A stretch of DNA of 8,128 bases. Source: Halanaerobiales bacterium (GTDB taxonomy: Bacteria; Bacillota_F; Halanaerobiia; Halanaerobiales; DTU029). The position numbers and the translations under genes are program-made. Location: contig JADQBV010000403.1 in NCBI GenBank assembly GCA_016278415.1, forward strand, positions 1-8,128, read 5' to 3'. Below are positions 1 through 6,395 of this stretch, one piece after another (positions within the stretch are counted from its first letter, which is position 1; each line of letters starts with the position of its first letter). A model generated the notes under the pieces. It did not search any database and had not been told where the DNA came from. It saw only the letters and a program-made list of their open reading frames with translations.

Positions 1-2
1 TT

Positions 3-278
3 TTCTTTTCAAGTATAGAATATGGAAAGACAAAAGTAGTAACACAGCAGTTAATCTGTAAGATGGATAGTAAGCAAAAAGAGCTATATAAAGTTCTGTA
101 TAATAAATTACAGAATAAAGATTGTGATCTAGAGACCATAAAAACCTATAGAGATAAAGCGACTAATGAACTAATAATTGATTGTAAGCTTGATATAAAA
201 AGTGAAACTATGACAGAATTAAATACCTGGCTGGTAGAATTGGATGAAGTTAATGAAGTAACATGGATAGAGGTTTAA
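3..278 (+). CDS. C-terminal part of an unidentified protein, 5' partial (possible ACT-like domain)
   Basis: The reading frame is open from the left edge to the TAA at 276-278, giving 91 visible residues. An ATG at 63 has no Shine-Dalgarno sequence in front of it, and the frame continues upstream without a stop, so the gene most likely begins outside the window. I do not recognise it with certainty. The visible part is hydrophilic, with no membrane segment or catalytic motif. Its predicted order (strand TKVVTQQ, helix KQKELYKVLYNKLQ, strand DLETIKTYRD, strand ELIIDCKLDI, helix MTELNTWLVEL, strand VNEVTWIEV) fits a beta-alpha-beta-beta-alpha-beta ACT-like fold. Such a domain closes MgtC/SapB-family membrane proteins, which makes that family one possible parent; this is a guess from pattern, not homology. 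No clear terminator follows it. Confidence 0.55.
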   Translation, partial: FFSSIEYGKTKVVTQQLICKMDSKQKELYKVLYNKLQNKDCDLETIKTYRDKATNELIIDCKLDIKSETMTELNTWLVELDEVNEVTWIEV

Positions 279-357
279 AGCTGGCAACCCTAAATTGAAT
301 ATGAATTTTATGATAAATAATGAGAAACTCCTTCAGCGTGATATGATACTTCCAAAG

Positions 358-390
358 TAGACAGTCTAATTAATTAAAATAGACAGCCTA
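358..390. repeat. Pair of 11-bp direct repeats TAGACAG(T/C)CTA
   Basis: TAGACAGTCTA at 358-368 recurs as TAGACAGCCTA at 380-390, one mismatch, with starts 22 bp apart (about two helical turns). The first copy is itself a palindrome, TAGAC and GTCTA around a central A. The second copy ends a few bases before the GGAGG of the broken transposase start. The position suits either the left end of an insertion element, where transposase binds, or an operator of that element. The exact end of the element cannot be seen. Confidence 0.45.
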
Positions 391-407
391 CCTGGAGGTA
401 TTTTTTA

Positions 408-492
408 ATGAGCAGAAAACCTAAATTAAAGTAAAGAAGTTAAAGTTCAAGCATGTGAGAATTATCAAAAAGGTAATGGAAACTTTAACTAA
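408..492 (+). pseudogene. Remnant of a transposase orfA (IS3-like N-terminus), frameshifted and truncated
   Basis: A good ribosome binding site, GGAGG at 394-398, is followed 9 bases later by ATG at 408. The first frame reads MSRKPKL and then stops at 432-434. Shifting by one base at 428-430 gives SKEVKVQACENYQKGNGNFN up to a stop at 490-492. Joined, this resembles the start of the small helix-turn-helix protein (OrfA) of IS3-type elements, which commonly opens with a basic stretch, an F/V-K-x-x-x-V/A segment and a Y-x-x-G-x-G turn. One extra A in the run 428-430 explains the shift. Nothing recognisable as the rest of OrfA or the DDE transposase follows. The family call is from memory of the motif and is moderate only; that the frame is broken is seen directly. 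Confidence 0.5.
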
Positions 493-653
493 GGTAATTT
501 GAAAAATTATATTATTATCAACAAAATAACAACTATCCTACCACATAGGGCTATCTTCTTTTTACTATATATTGTTTAGTACCGTCTGGGCAAGTAACAG
601 GAGGAGTTGTAAAGTGGAAATAAATCCTCATAAATATATTCGCAATTTTCTGA

Positions 654-675
654 ATTAAAAAGCATGCTTCTTAAT
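654..675. repeat. 22-bp imperfect palindrome with core AAGCATGCTT
   Basis: The 10-bp core AAGCATGCTT (660-669) is a perfect palindrome. It extends outward through ATTAA (654-658) and TTAAT (671-675), giving 10 of 11 paired positions with a single mismatch at 659/670. There is no loop, so a dimeric protein binding site or an element end is more likely than an RNA hairpin. It lies about 175 bp before the proposed promoter of the M20 hydrolase gene, in sequence with no gene. No known regulator consensus was recognised. Confidence 0.35.
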
Positions 676-848
676 ATCTAGATTATTGCATAAGTATATA
701 TTATAAATAAAAACAAAATAGTAACTGAAAAAAGAAAATAATTAATACAATCATAATATGGTATAAAAAACAAATTATAAGAGTATAGAGTCTTACTTTT
801 ATAAGTATTGATAATATAATTAAATTTGTGGTGTATATTCCTTTTAAA

Positions 849-878
849 TTGACAAAATGATATAAATTTTTGGATAAT
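849..878 (+). promoter_or_regulatory. Probable sigma-A promoter for the M20 hydrolase/antiporter unit
   Basis: A perfect -35 hexamer TTGACA lies at 849-854, followed after 18 bp by GATAAT at 873-878, five of six matches to the -10 consensus. Transcription would start near 885 and give a leader of roughly 100 nt before the ATG at 983. The surroundings are very AT-rich, which raises the chance of accidental matches, but the complete TTGACA and near-ideal spacing make this the best promoter seen in the window. Confidence 0.55.
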
Positions 879-884
879 TAGTCA

Positions 885-943
885 TATATTAATAACAGAC
901 AACCTATATTAATAATTATTTATCAAATAAAAAGTTAATATAG
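885..943 (+). repeat. Leader repeats and stem-loop around the proposed transcription start
   Basis: The 11-mer TATATTAATAA occurs at 885-895 and again at 905-915, starts 20 bp apart. In addition CTATATTAA (904-912) is the inverse complement of TTAATATAG (935-943). Inside this, TTATTT (916-921) pairs with AAATAA (925-930) around a 3-nt loop. Together they could form a long, almost all A-U stem-loop in the 5' leader, ending 27 nt before the ribosome binding site, or the repeats could bind a regulator at the transcription start. Base composition makes chance repeats plausible. Confidence 0.35.
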
Positions 944-970
944 TTTATAGACTTGAATGTATCAATAATT

Positions 971-976
971 AGGAGG
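971..976 (+). promoter_or_regulatory. Ribosome binding site that sets the M20 hydrolase start
   Basis: AGGAGG at 971-976, 6 nt before the ATG at 983, is an ideal Shine-Dalgarno match. It lies inside the reading frame that would begin at the upstream ATG at 953, which has no such site. This favours 983 as the true start. Confidence 0.85.
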
Positions 977-982
977 GGTTTT

Positions 983-2188
983 ATGAAAGAAGACTTAAAC
1001 AAATTGATTAATTTGGAAAATGTAACAGAGTTATTATCAGATCTCGTTAAAATACATAGTCCTTATTTTAATGAAGATGAGATAATGGAATATGCTTTCA
1101 ATTGGTTTGTGGATAGAAATTTGCCAATTAGTTACCACACATTTTATGAGAAAAAAATTACTGATTTTAAAGGGAAAAATATTGTTGGTAAATTGATTGG
1201 GCAGGATGAAGGTCCGACTGTAGTCTTAAATGGCCATCTTGATACAGTAAATATTTGTGAAGGGTGGACTCGAGACCCTCTTGGTGCAGAGGTGGAAAAT
1301 AATAAAATGTATGGACTAGGAACATTAGATATGAAAGGAGGTTCTGCAGCGATAATGCTTGCTGTTGAAGCTTTTAATAATACGGTAAAAAATTATAATG
1401 GTGAAATACTTTATAGCCTAGTGTGTGATGAAGAAGGGCCATATGGATTAGGAACAGATGCCTTGATTATAGATGGTTATTATGAAAATACTGATGTAGC
1501 AATTGTACCAGAACCTAGTGCCGCTTTTGCTTGCGAAAAATTCCCCTGTTTATGTTTGGGAGCTAGGGGAGGCTGGAAATATACTGTTGACTTTAAGGGT
1601 AAATCAGCACATGGAGCAAATCCGGAGAAGGGTATTAATGCAATTACTGAGGCCGCAAAAGTTATAATAGAACTTGAAAAATCAGAGCTCAAGCCACATC
1701 CGAAACTAGGGAATGGATCTATTTGTATTATTGATGTTGAGGGTGGAGGGGACCCACTTTCTGTACCTGATAAAGCGTCTTTTTCTGTATTTCGACATGT
1801 GACTATTGGTGAAGATAGAAAGTATCTGAGACAGGAAGTTGAAGAAGCGATTGCAAGAGCTGATATAATAGGAAAAGCAACAATATCTTTCAGAGATGCA
1901 CCACATAAGGATAATGCAGGATTCCAACCTTATGTTGTTTCTGAAAGTAATCCATATACTAGAGCAATTAAAGAGAGTATCTTAAATGCTACTGATGCTG
2001 AAGCAAATATAGCATATTTCTCCAGTGTTGGTGATTTTAATTACCTGGGATCTAGAATTAAAATACCTACATATGTACTTGGACCTTCAGGTGAAAACTA
2101 CCATAGTGCTGATGAATATGTTAACCTGGATTCAGTAGTTAAAACAGCTAGGATTATATATGATTTTTTGATAAATGTATTGGTATAA
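983..2188 (+). CDS. M20-family zinc metallo-hydrolase (ArgE/DapE/peptidase type)
   Basis: This 401-residue protein belongs to the M20 family of cytoplasmic amidohydrolases, which use two zinc ions to cut dipeptides or remove acyl groups from amino acids (carboxypeptidase, ArgE and DapE relatives). The family landmarks are present in order: NGHLDTV with His85 and Asp87, GTLDMKGG with bridging Asp116, CDEEG with the catalytic base Glu150 and metal ligand Glu151, PEP with Glu177, and a C-terminal His374 in GENYHSADEY. The lid/dimerisation insert begins near residue 195 and contains KGKSAHGANPEKGINA with His210. There is no signal peptide. The start at 983 is chosen over an ATG at 953 because of the AGGAGG between them. 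Substrate cannot be read from sequence; ArgE, DapE, YgeY-like hydrolase or dipeptidase are all possible. The next gene, an antiporter-type carrier 105 bp downstream, suggests a link between uptake and hydrolysis. Confidence 0.9.
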   Translation: MKEDLNKLINLENVTELLSDLVKIHSPYFNEDEIMEYAFNWFVDRNLPISYHTFYEKKITDFKGKNIVGKLIGQDEGPTVVLNGHLDTVNICEGWTRDPLGAEVENNKMYGLGTLDMKGGSAAIMLAVEAFNNTVKNYNGEILYSLVCDEEGPYGLGTDALIIDGYYENTDVAIVPEPSAAFACEKFPCLCLGARGGWKYTVDFKGKSAHGANPEKGINAITEAAKVIIELEKSELKPHPKLGNGSICIIDVEGGGDPLSVPDKASFSVFRHVTIGEDRKYLRQEVEEAIARADIIGKATISFRDAPHKDNAGFQPYVVSESNPYTRAIKESILNATDAEANIAYFSSVGDFNYLGSRIKIPTYVLGPSGENYHSADEYVNLDSVVKTARIIYDFLINVLV

Positions 2189-2293
2189 TGCTTAATCTTA
2201 GAAATATTTAAAATAGGGGGTGTACTATTAATTATAAAATACTTTGTGATTTGGTTTTAAAAGTTTTTCAAAACTAATAAGGGGGAAGAGATT

Positions 2294-3733
2294 ATGAGTA
2301 ATATGGAACAGGTAAATGAGAAAGTACCCGGCTTTGGTGGTGTAGTATTTGTACTGCTATTTCTAGCTGTTGGTATGGCAATTTCAGTTTTATGGTTAGG
2401 GATTCCTGTACATGTAACACTGTTATTAACAATTGTTGTAGCAGCAATTGTAGCTATGAAATATGGCTATACCTGGAGTGAAATTCAGGATGCTATGTTA
2501 TATGGGGCTAATTTAGCTATGCTGCCTATGTTAATTTTAATGATAATCGGTGTAGTTATTGGTACCTGGGTAGCCTCTGGTACTATTCAAACAATTATCT
2601 ATTATGGTCTATTGATTATATCTCCATCGTATTTCTTGGTAGCCGCGGCAATTACCGTTTCTCTAGCTTCCATGTCTACAGGTAGTTCATATACTTCAGG
2701 TGGTACTGTAGGAGTTGCTATGATGGGAATTGGTGCTGGTTTAGGTGTACCTGCTGCTATGACAGCTGGAGCAGTAATTAGTGGTGCGATACTTGGTGAT
2801 AAGATGTCACCATTATCAGATTCTACTAATCTTGCTTCTGCAGTGGGGGAAGCAGATCTTTTTGATCATATTAAAAGTATGATGTATACAACTATCCCTG
2901 CATTTATTCTTGCACTGATAGCATATTGGTTACTTGGTTTATTTTTTGTAAATGGAACTGCTGACTCTTCTCAAGTTGATCTAATTACTAATACATTAAA
3001 AGCAAATTTTGTAATAAATCCAATAATGTTAATTCCACCTTTGCTCGTAATAATTATGGCTATTAAAAAGGTTGCATCATTACCTACAATGATTGTTGCT
3101 TCATTAGTTGCTGGACTATTAGCAATGATCTTCCAAGGTTCAAACCTTACTGATATAACTAATGTGATGAACTATGGATATACAGGTAATACTGGAGTTG
3201 CAGAAGTTGACCAAATATTGACTCGTGGTGGTCTGCAGAGTATGATGTGGACTGTTTCTCTAGGTTTTATTGGTGTTGGACTTGGTGGTATATTAGAAAA
3301 AACAAGGATGTTAGAGGTTTTTCTAAGCAAATTCAAGTCTTTAATAAAAACAGATGGTGGCTTAATAACAACTACAGTGGTTTCAGCAATTGGTCTCAAT
3401 CTAGCTACAGCTAGTCAGTATATGGCTATTATAATTACAGGTAGGATGGTAATACCTGAATTTAAGAAGAAGCAAATATCTCCTAGGGTTTTATCAAGGA
3501 CATTAGAGGATGCCGGAACTGTATTTTCACCTCTAGTTCCCTGGGGCTTATGTGGTGTATTCTTTACTGGGGCATTAGGTGTTCCTACGGTACAATATTT
3601 CCCATATGTATTCTTGGCTCTTTTTGTTCCAATAATTGCTGTAATATATGGGTTTACTGGTTATGCAGTTTGGCATAAAGGTGATTTTGATGACCCAACT
3701 GAGTATAGGTCAGAGGAAAGTATTAAGTCGTAA
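2294..3733 (+). CDS. nhaC: NhaC-family Na+/H+ antiporter-type transporter
   Basis: A 479-residue integral membrane protein, normal length for the NhaC family, with about 11-12 hydrophobic helices spread over residues 14 to 458 and a short charged C-terminal tail. Family signatures seen are GDKMSPLSDSTNLASA at 168-183, close to the usual GDKMSPLSDTTNL, and EDAGTVFSPLVPWGLCGVF at 405-423. NhaC proteins exchange cytoplasmic Na+ for H+, while relatives such as MleN exchange malate for lactate together with H+ and Na+, so an organic-acid or amino-acid substrate is also possible. The ribosome binding site AAGGGGGA (2279-2286) sits 7 nt before the ATG. The gene follows the M20 hydrolase on the same strand without an evident promoter or terminator between them, so they are probably cotranscribed. 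A strong stem-loop follows at 3789-3823. Confidence 0.87.
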   Translation: MSNMEQVNEKVPGFGGVVFVLLFLAVGMAISVLWLGIPVHVTLLLTIVVAAIVAMKYGYTWSEIQDAMLYGANLAMLPMLILMIIGVVIGTWVASGTIQTIIYYGLLIISPSYFLVAAAITVSLASMSTGSSYTSGGTVGVAMMGIGAGLGVPAAMTAGAVISGAILGDKMSPLSDSTNLASAVGEADLFDHIKSMMYTTIPAFILALIAYWLLGLFFVNGTADSSQVDLITNTLKANFVINPIMLIPPLLVIIMAIKKVASLPTMIVASLVAGLLAMIFQGSNLTDITNVMNYGYTGNTGVAEVDQILTRGGLQSMMWTVSLGFIGVGLGGILEKTRMLEVFLSKFKSLIKTDGGLITTTVVSAIGLNLATASQYMAIIITGRMVIPEFKKKQISPRVLSRTLEDAGTVFSPLVPWGLCGVFFTGALGVPTVQYFPYVFLALFVPIIAVIYGFTGYAVWHKGDFDDPTEYRSEESIKS

Positions 3734-3780
3734 TTAAACTTTCTAAAAAAATTTGATAAATTATCGTAATCAAAGTTTAA
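3734..3780. repeat. Nested inverted repeats downstream of nhaC
   Basis: TTAAACTTT at 3734-3742 is the exact inverse complement of AAAGTTTAA at 3772-3780. Inside it, TTTGAT (3752-3757) pairs with ATCAAA (3769-3774), and GATAA (3755-3759) with TTATC (3761-3765) around one base. These could form a stem-loop in the nhaC 3' end or operator half-sites for the following cluster. They do not match the Rex operator as I remember it. The stretch is AT-rich, so part of the symmetry may be accidental. Confidence 0.35.
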
Positions 3781-3788
3781 GGATAAAA

Positions 3789-3823
3789 AAATAATCTCTC
3801 TGTTTATTTCAGAGAGATTATTT
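3789..3823 (+). terminator. Intrinsic terminator after nhaC, possibly bidirectional
   Basis: A perfect 14-bp stem (3789-3802 with 3810-3823) encloses a 7-nt loop TTTATTT; its core is ATCTCTCTG/CAGAGAGAT. The right side continues as TTTCTTC, a usable but imperfect U-tract. On the left a run of A (3785-3791) would supply a U-tract on the other strand. The structure separates the hydrolase/antiporter unit from the CoA-metabolism cluster and lies only about 50 bp before the hbd start. Confidence 0.75.
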
Positions 3824-3860
3824 CTTCAAATTAGAGAAAGATGGGTGTAATTTAGTGGTG

Positions 3861-3866
3861 AGGAGG
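3861..3866 (+). promoter_or_regulatory. Ribosome binding site for the TTG start of hbd
   Basis: AGGAGG at 3861-3866 is 7 nt before TTG at 3874. An in-frame TGA at 3859-3861 excludes any earlier start, and the first codons after the TTG already encode the nucleotide-binding strand, so TTG is the start codon. Confidence 0.85.
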
Positions 3867-3873
3867 AATAGAA

Positions 3874-4716
3874 TTGCAGGTAGGAATTGTAGGAGCAGGT
3901 ACCATGGGAAGTGGAATTGCCCAGACTTTTGCAAACGCTGGTTTTGATGTTATCTTAAATGATATAAAAGTAGTATATCTTGAAGATGCAGTAAAGAAAA
4001 TAGAAAATAACCTCGAATACTTAATCAGTAAAGAAAAAATAACAGAGGAAGATAAGACAAAGATCATGGATAGATTAGATTGTACAACAGAGCTATCAAA
4101 GCTAGCAGAGGCCGATTTAATTATTGAGGCCGTTTCTGAGGATTTAGGGTTAAAAAAGAACATGTTTCAAAAATTAGATGAACTCTGTAAAACAGATACA
4201 ATATTAGCTAGTAATACTTCAGCTTTAAGCATAAGCGAAATAGCCTCTAGTCTTCAAAGAATGGATAAGGTAATAGGTGTGCATTTTTTTAATCCAGTAC
4301 CTGTTATGAATTTAGTAGAACTAATAAAAGCGGCTACAACCTCAGAAAAAACATTTCAACTCACTAGGGATATAATATTATCTACAGGTAAAGAAGTTGT
4401 AGAGGTTGAGGAAAATCCAGGGTTTATTGTAAATAGATTGTTAATACCGATGATTAATGAAGCTATTTATCTTCTATATGAAGGTGTTGCTAAAAGAGAA
4501 GATATAGACACTGCGATGAAATGTGGTGCTAATCATCCATTAGGGCCTTTAGCATTAGCAGATTTGATAGGTTTGGATATCTGTCTTGCAATCATGGAAA
4601 CACTTTATAGGGAATTTAGTGACTCTAAGTACAGGGCTTGTCCTTTATTGCGAAAGAAGGTACGTGCTGGAGAATTGGGAAGGAAATCCGGTAAAGGTTT
4701 TTACTCATATAAATAA
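3874..4716 (+). CDS. hbd: 3-hydroxybutyryl-CoA dehydrogenase
   Basis: A 280-residue soluble enzyme that interconverts acetoacetyl-CoA and (S)-3-hydroxybutyryl-CoA with NAD(P)(H). The N-terminal Rossmann fold has GAGTMG at 7-12 (GxGxxG) and Asp30 at the end of the second strand, favouring NAD(H). Catalytic positions of the family are present: Ser116 in SNTSALS, His137 in GVHFFNPVPVMNLVE, Glu149, and Asn187 in NPGFIVNR. The C-terminal helical dimer domain includes HPLGPLALADLIGLD at 221-235 and ends in the usual GRKSGKGFYSYK. Length fits the bacterial single-function enzymes of about 280 residues, not the large fused FadB/FadJ type. It starts with TTG behind a perfect AGGAGG. It opens the CoA-metabolism cluster, with crt 88 bp downstream. 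The paralogue 3-hydroxyadipyl-CoA dehydrogenase (PaaH) is similar in sequence, but the neighbours support Hbd. Confidence 0.93.
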   Translation: MQVGIVGAGTMGSGIAQTFANAGFDVILNDIKVVYLEDAVKKIENNLEYLISKEKITEEDKTKIMDRLDCTTELSKLAEADLIIEAVSEDLGLKKNMFQKLDELCKTDTILASNTSALSISEIASSLQRMDKVIGVHFFNPVPVMNLVELIKAATTSEKTFQLTRDIILSTGKEVVEVEENPGFIVNRLLIPMINEAIYLLYEGVAKREDIDTAMKCGANHPLGPLALADLIGLDICLAIMETLYREFSDSKYRACPLLRKKVRAGELGRKSGKGFYSYK

Positions 4717-4804
4717 TAAAAAAATTAATCAAGTTTTTCTTAACAAATATAAGTTGAATAATAAAATGAAAACATAAGGTGGATTGGGGGTCTAATAGTA
4801 GAAT

Positions 4805-5578
4805 ATGAGTAATGTAAGTCTAGAAAAAGCAGGCAATTTTGCAATTCTTAGTATTGATCGAGCTGAAAAACTTAATTCTTTAGATAGACAGGTATTAGAA
4901 GAATTATTGGAAATATTTTATATGCTTGAAGAAGATGAAGATATATTTGTCGTGATTATCACAGGAAGGGGTAAGGCCTTTGTAGCTGGTGCTGATATAG
5001 CAAAAATGATAGAAATGTCGCCGTCTTCTGCTATGGAATTTTCAGAACTTGGACAGAAGGTGTTTAATATTATTGAAAATAGTAGACTTATTGTGATTGC
5101 AGCAATTAATGGATATGCCTTTGGAGGAGGAAACGAATTAGCTTTGGCTTGTGATATAAGGATTGCCTCTGAAAATGCTAAATTTGGGCAACCAGAAGTT
5201 ACTCTAGGAATAATTGCAGGATTTGGAGGTATTTATAGATTAACAAGGATTCTAGGTGAGGTAAAAGCCAAAGAATTATTGTTTACTGGGAAAATAATTA
5301 ATGCTAAAGAAGCACTTGACATAGGTCTTGTATATGAGGTTGTAGTTAGAGATGAATTATTAGATAAATCTAGAGAGTTGGCTTTAAATATAATTAAAAA
5401 GGGACCCCTGGCAGTGAGAAAAACTAAACAAGCTATTAATTATACTATAAATAATAATAAGCAAGAATTAATGAAACAAGTGGCCCAATTGTTTGCTGAA
5501 TGTTTTGATAGCCAGGATCAAAAAGAAGGTATGAAAGCCTTTTTGCAAAAAAGAAAAGCCAAGTTTATAGCTAAGTAA
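4805..5578 (+). CDS. crt: Enoyl-CoA hydratase/crotonase (3-hydroxybutyryl-CoA dehydratase)
   Basis: A 257-residue crotonase-fold enzyme that adds water to, or removes it from, short-chain enoyl-CoA, here most likely crotonyl-CoA and 3-hydroxybutyryl-CoA. The oxyanion-hole segments are FVAGADI (59-65) and AFGGGNELALACDIRIAS (105-122). Both acid/base glutamates of true hydratases are present, Glu111 in GGGNE and Glu131 in FGQPEVTLG. This supports hydratase over isomerase or decarboxylase members. The usual GITPGFGG reads GIIAGFGG here, a small deviation next to the active site. The ATG at 4805 is the first possible start, since TAG at 4799-4801 closes the frame. Its ribosome binding site is poor: GGGGGT at 4786-4791 is 13 nt away, so translation may be weaker than that of its neighbours. 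It lies between hbd and the CoA-transferase genes, with 136 bp before atoD. Confidence 0.9.
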   Translation: MSNVSLEKAGNFAILSIDRAEKLNSLDRQVLEELLEIFYMLEEDEDIFVVIITGRGKAFVAGADIAKMIEMSPSSAMEFSELGQKVFNIIENSRLIVIAAINGYAFGGGNELALACDIRIASENAKFGQPEVTLGIIAGFGGIYRLTRILGEVKAKELLFTGKIINAKEALDIGLVYEVVVRDELLDKSRELALNIIKKGPLAVRKTKQAINYTINNNKQELMKQVAQLFAECFDSQDQKEGMKAFLQKRKAKFIAK

Positions 5579-5714
5579 TTATTTGCGGTTCTTCTTCAAA
5601 TTAGTTAATGGAAAACGTCTGATAATTTTGCTATGACTGTCTCGATGGTTATGGAGAAGGCCCATAATTTGGAAATATATAAGCGAGCAATGAGATATAA
5701 AAAGGAGGGATCTG

Positions 5715-6365
5715 ATGGGCAAGATTATTAATCCAGGTCAAGTTAAAAACTATTTGGCAGATGATCAAACTATTATGTTTGGTGGCTTTATGGAATGTGG
5801 TGCTCCCCTTAACTTAATAGATATTTTGTTAGCAGAAAATATTAGGAATATAACCTTAATTGCTAATGACACAGGCTTTACTGATAGGAAATTCGGCAGT
5901 TTGGTTGTAGAAAAAAGAGTAAAAAAGGTAATTGCATCACATATCGGTCTTAATCGAGAAACAGGGAGACAAATGAATGAGAAGGAAATAGAAGTTGAAC
6001 TTATTCCACAGGGTACACTTGCTGAAAAAATACGCTGTTATGGAGCAGGTCTTGGTGGTTTTTATACTCCTACAGGTGTTGGGACAGTGGTGGAAGAAGG
6101 TAAAGAGAGTAAACTGATTAATGGGATTGAATACTTATTAGAATTACCTCTAGGTGCTGATATTGCTTTAATTAAGGCATGGAAAGCAGATCATGCTGGC
6201 AATCTAGTATTTAGAGAATCTGCCCGGAATTTTAATCAGGTTATGGCTACAGCAGCTGATATTGTAATAGTTGAAGCAGAAGAAGTTGTTCCAACAGGGA
6301 AGCTTGATCCCAATTATATAATGACACCAGGTATTTTTGTTGACTATGTTGTTCATTTTTTGTAA
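5715..6365 (+). CDS. atoD: Acetate/acetoacetate CoA-transferase, alpha subunit
   Basis: A 216-residue family I CoA-transferase subunit A. With the beta subunit (AtoA, at the right end of the window) it moves CoA between acetate or butyrate and acetoacetyl-CoA or related acyl-CoAs. Diagnostic segments are MFGGFMECGAP (21-31, the GGFxxxGxP motif), TLIANDTGF (47-55), KVIASHIGLNRETGR (71-85), and QGTLAEKIRCYGAGLGGFYTPTGVGT near 99-124. From memory, these follow E. coli AtoD nearly position for position, and length is normal (family about 217-220). The alpha subunit lacks the catalytic glutamate, which sits in the beta subunit. AAGGAGG lies 6-7 nt before the ATG. Unusually, the thiolase gene follows at 30 bp instead of the beta subunit gene. 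Preferred acyl substrate cannot be read from sequence; CtfA is an equivalent name in solventogenic clostridia. Confidence 0.92.
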   Translation: MGKIINPGQVKNYLADDQTIMFGGFMECGAPLNLIDILLAENIRNITLIANDTGFTDRKFGSLVVEKRVKKVIASHIGLNRETGRQMNEKEIEVELIPQGTLAEKIRCYGAGLGGFYTPTGVGTVVEEGKESKLINGIEYLLELPLGADIALIKAWKADHAGNLVFRESARNFNQVMATAADIVIVEAEEVVPTGKLDPNYIMTPGIFVDYVVHFL

Positions 6366-6395
6366 GAGATATTTTATAAAAAAGGAAGTGATCTT

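Larger units (their letters stand above)
279..952. other. Gene-free, decayed AT-rich stretch
   Basis: No intact coding region was found on either strand across this stretch. The left half holds a broken transposase start with its own ribosome binding site, described separately. Between about 493 and 650 every frame is interrupted at short intervals, as expected for old, degraded sequence. From about 650 onward the DNA is very AT-rich, carries a 22-bp palindrome, and grades into the promoter and leader of the M20 hydrolase gene. I saw no tRNA, riboswitch or CRISPR-like pattern here. Confidence 0.6.

Noticed and set aside
599..658. Possible micro-gene: AGGAGG at 599-604, GTG at 614, 14 codons
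   Set aside because: The ribosome binding site is good, but the product would be 14 residues of unknown type in decayed sequence. It is more likely a leftover than a working gene.
953..982. Earlier ATG start for the M20 hydrolase, adding 10 residues
   Set aside because: It has no ribosome binding site, and the added residues are encoded by the region that holds the AGGAGG for the ATG at 983. The M20 fold begins after 983.
1480..1927. Open frames on the minus strand within the M20 gene
   Set aside because: They are overlapped by a gene with full catalytic motifs, have no family features of their own, and are mirror frames.
2262..2275. AGTTTT/AAAACT inverted repeat between the M20 gene and nhaC
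   Set aside because: The loop would be only 2 nt and the stem 6 mostly A-T pairs; too weak to call a terminator or operator.
3752..3774. Rex (redox regulator) operator before the hbd cluster
   Set aside because: Rex often controls such clusters, but the symmetry here does not fit the TTGTTAA-N4-TTAACAA type of site, and no better match was seen elsewhere.
3172..4163. Minus-strand open frames within nhaC and across the start of hbd
   Set aside because: They lie opposite well-supported genes and the second crosses the terminator and ribosome binding site; composition explains them.
4586..4777. 63-codon + frame overlapping the end of hbd
   Set aside because: It is out of frame inside hbd, and beyond hbd it is only AT-rich sequence; no ribosome binding site or recognisable protein.
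3822..5604. Shared 13-mer TTCTTCAAATTAG at 3822-3834 and 5592-5604
   Set aside because: One exact 13-base match is roughly what chance allows in AT-rich DNA of this length, and the flanks do not match.
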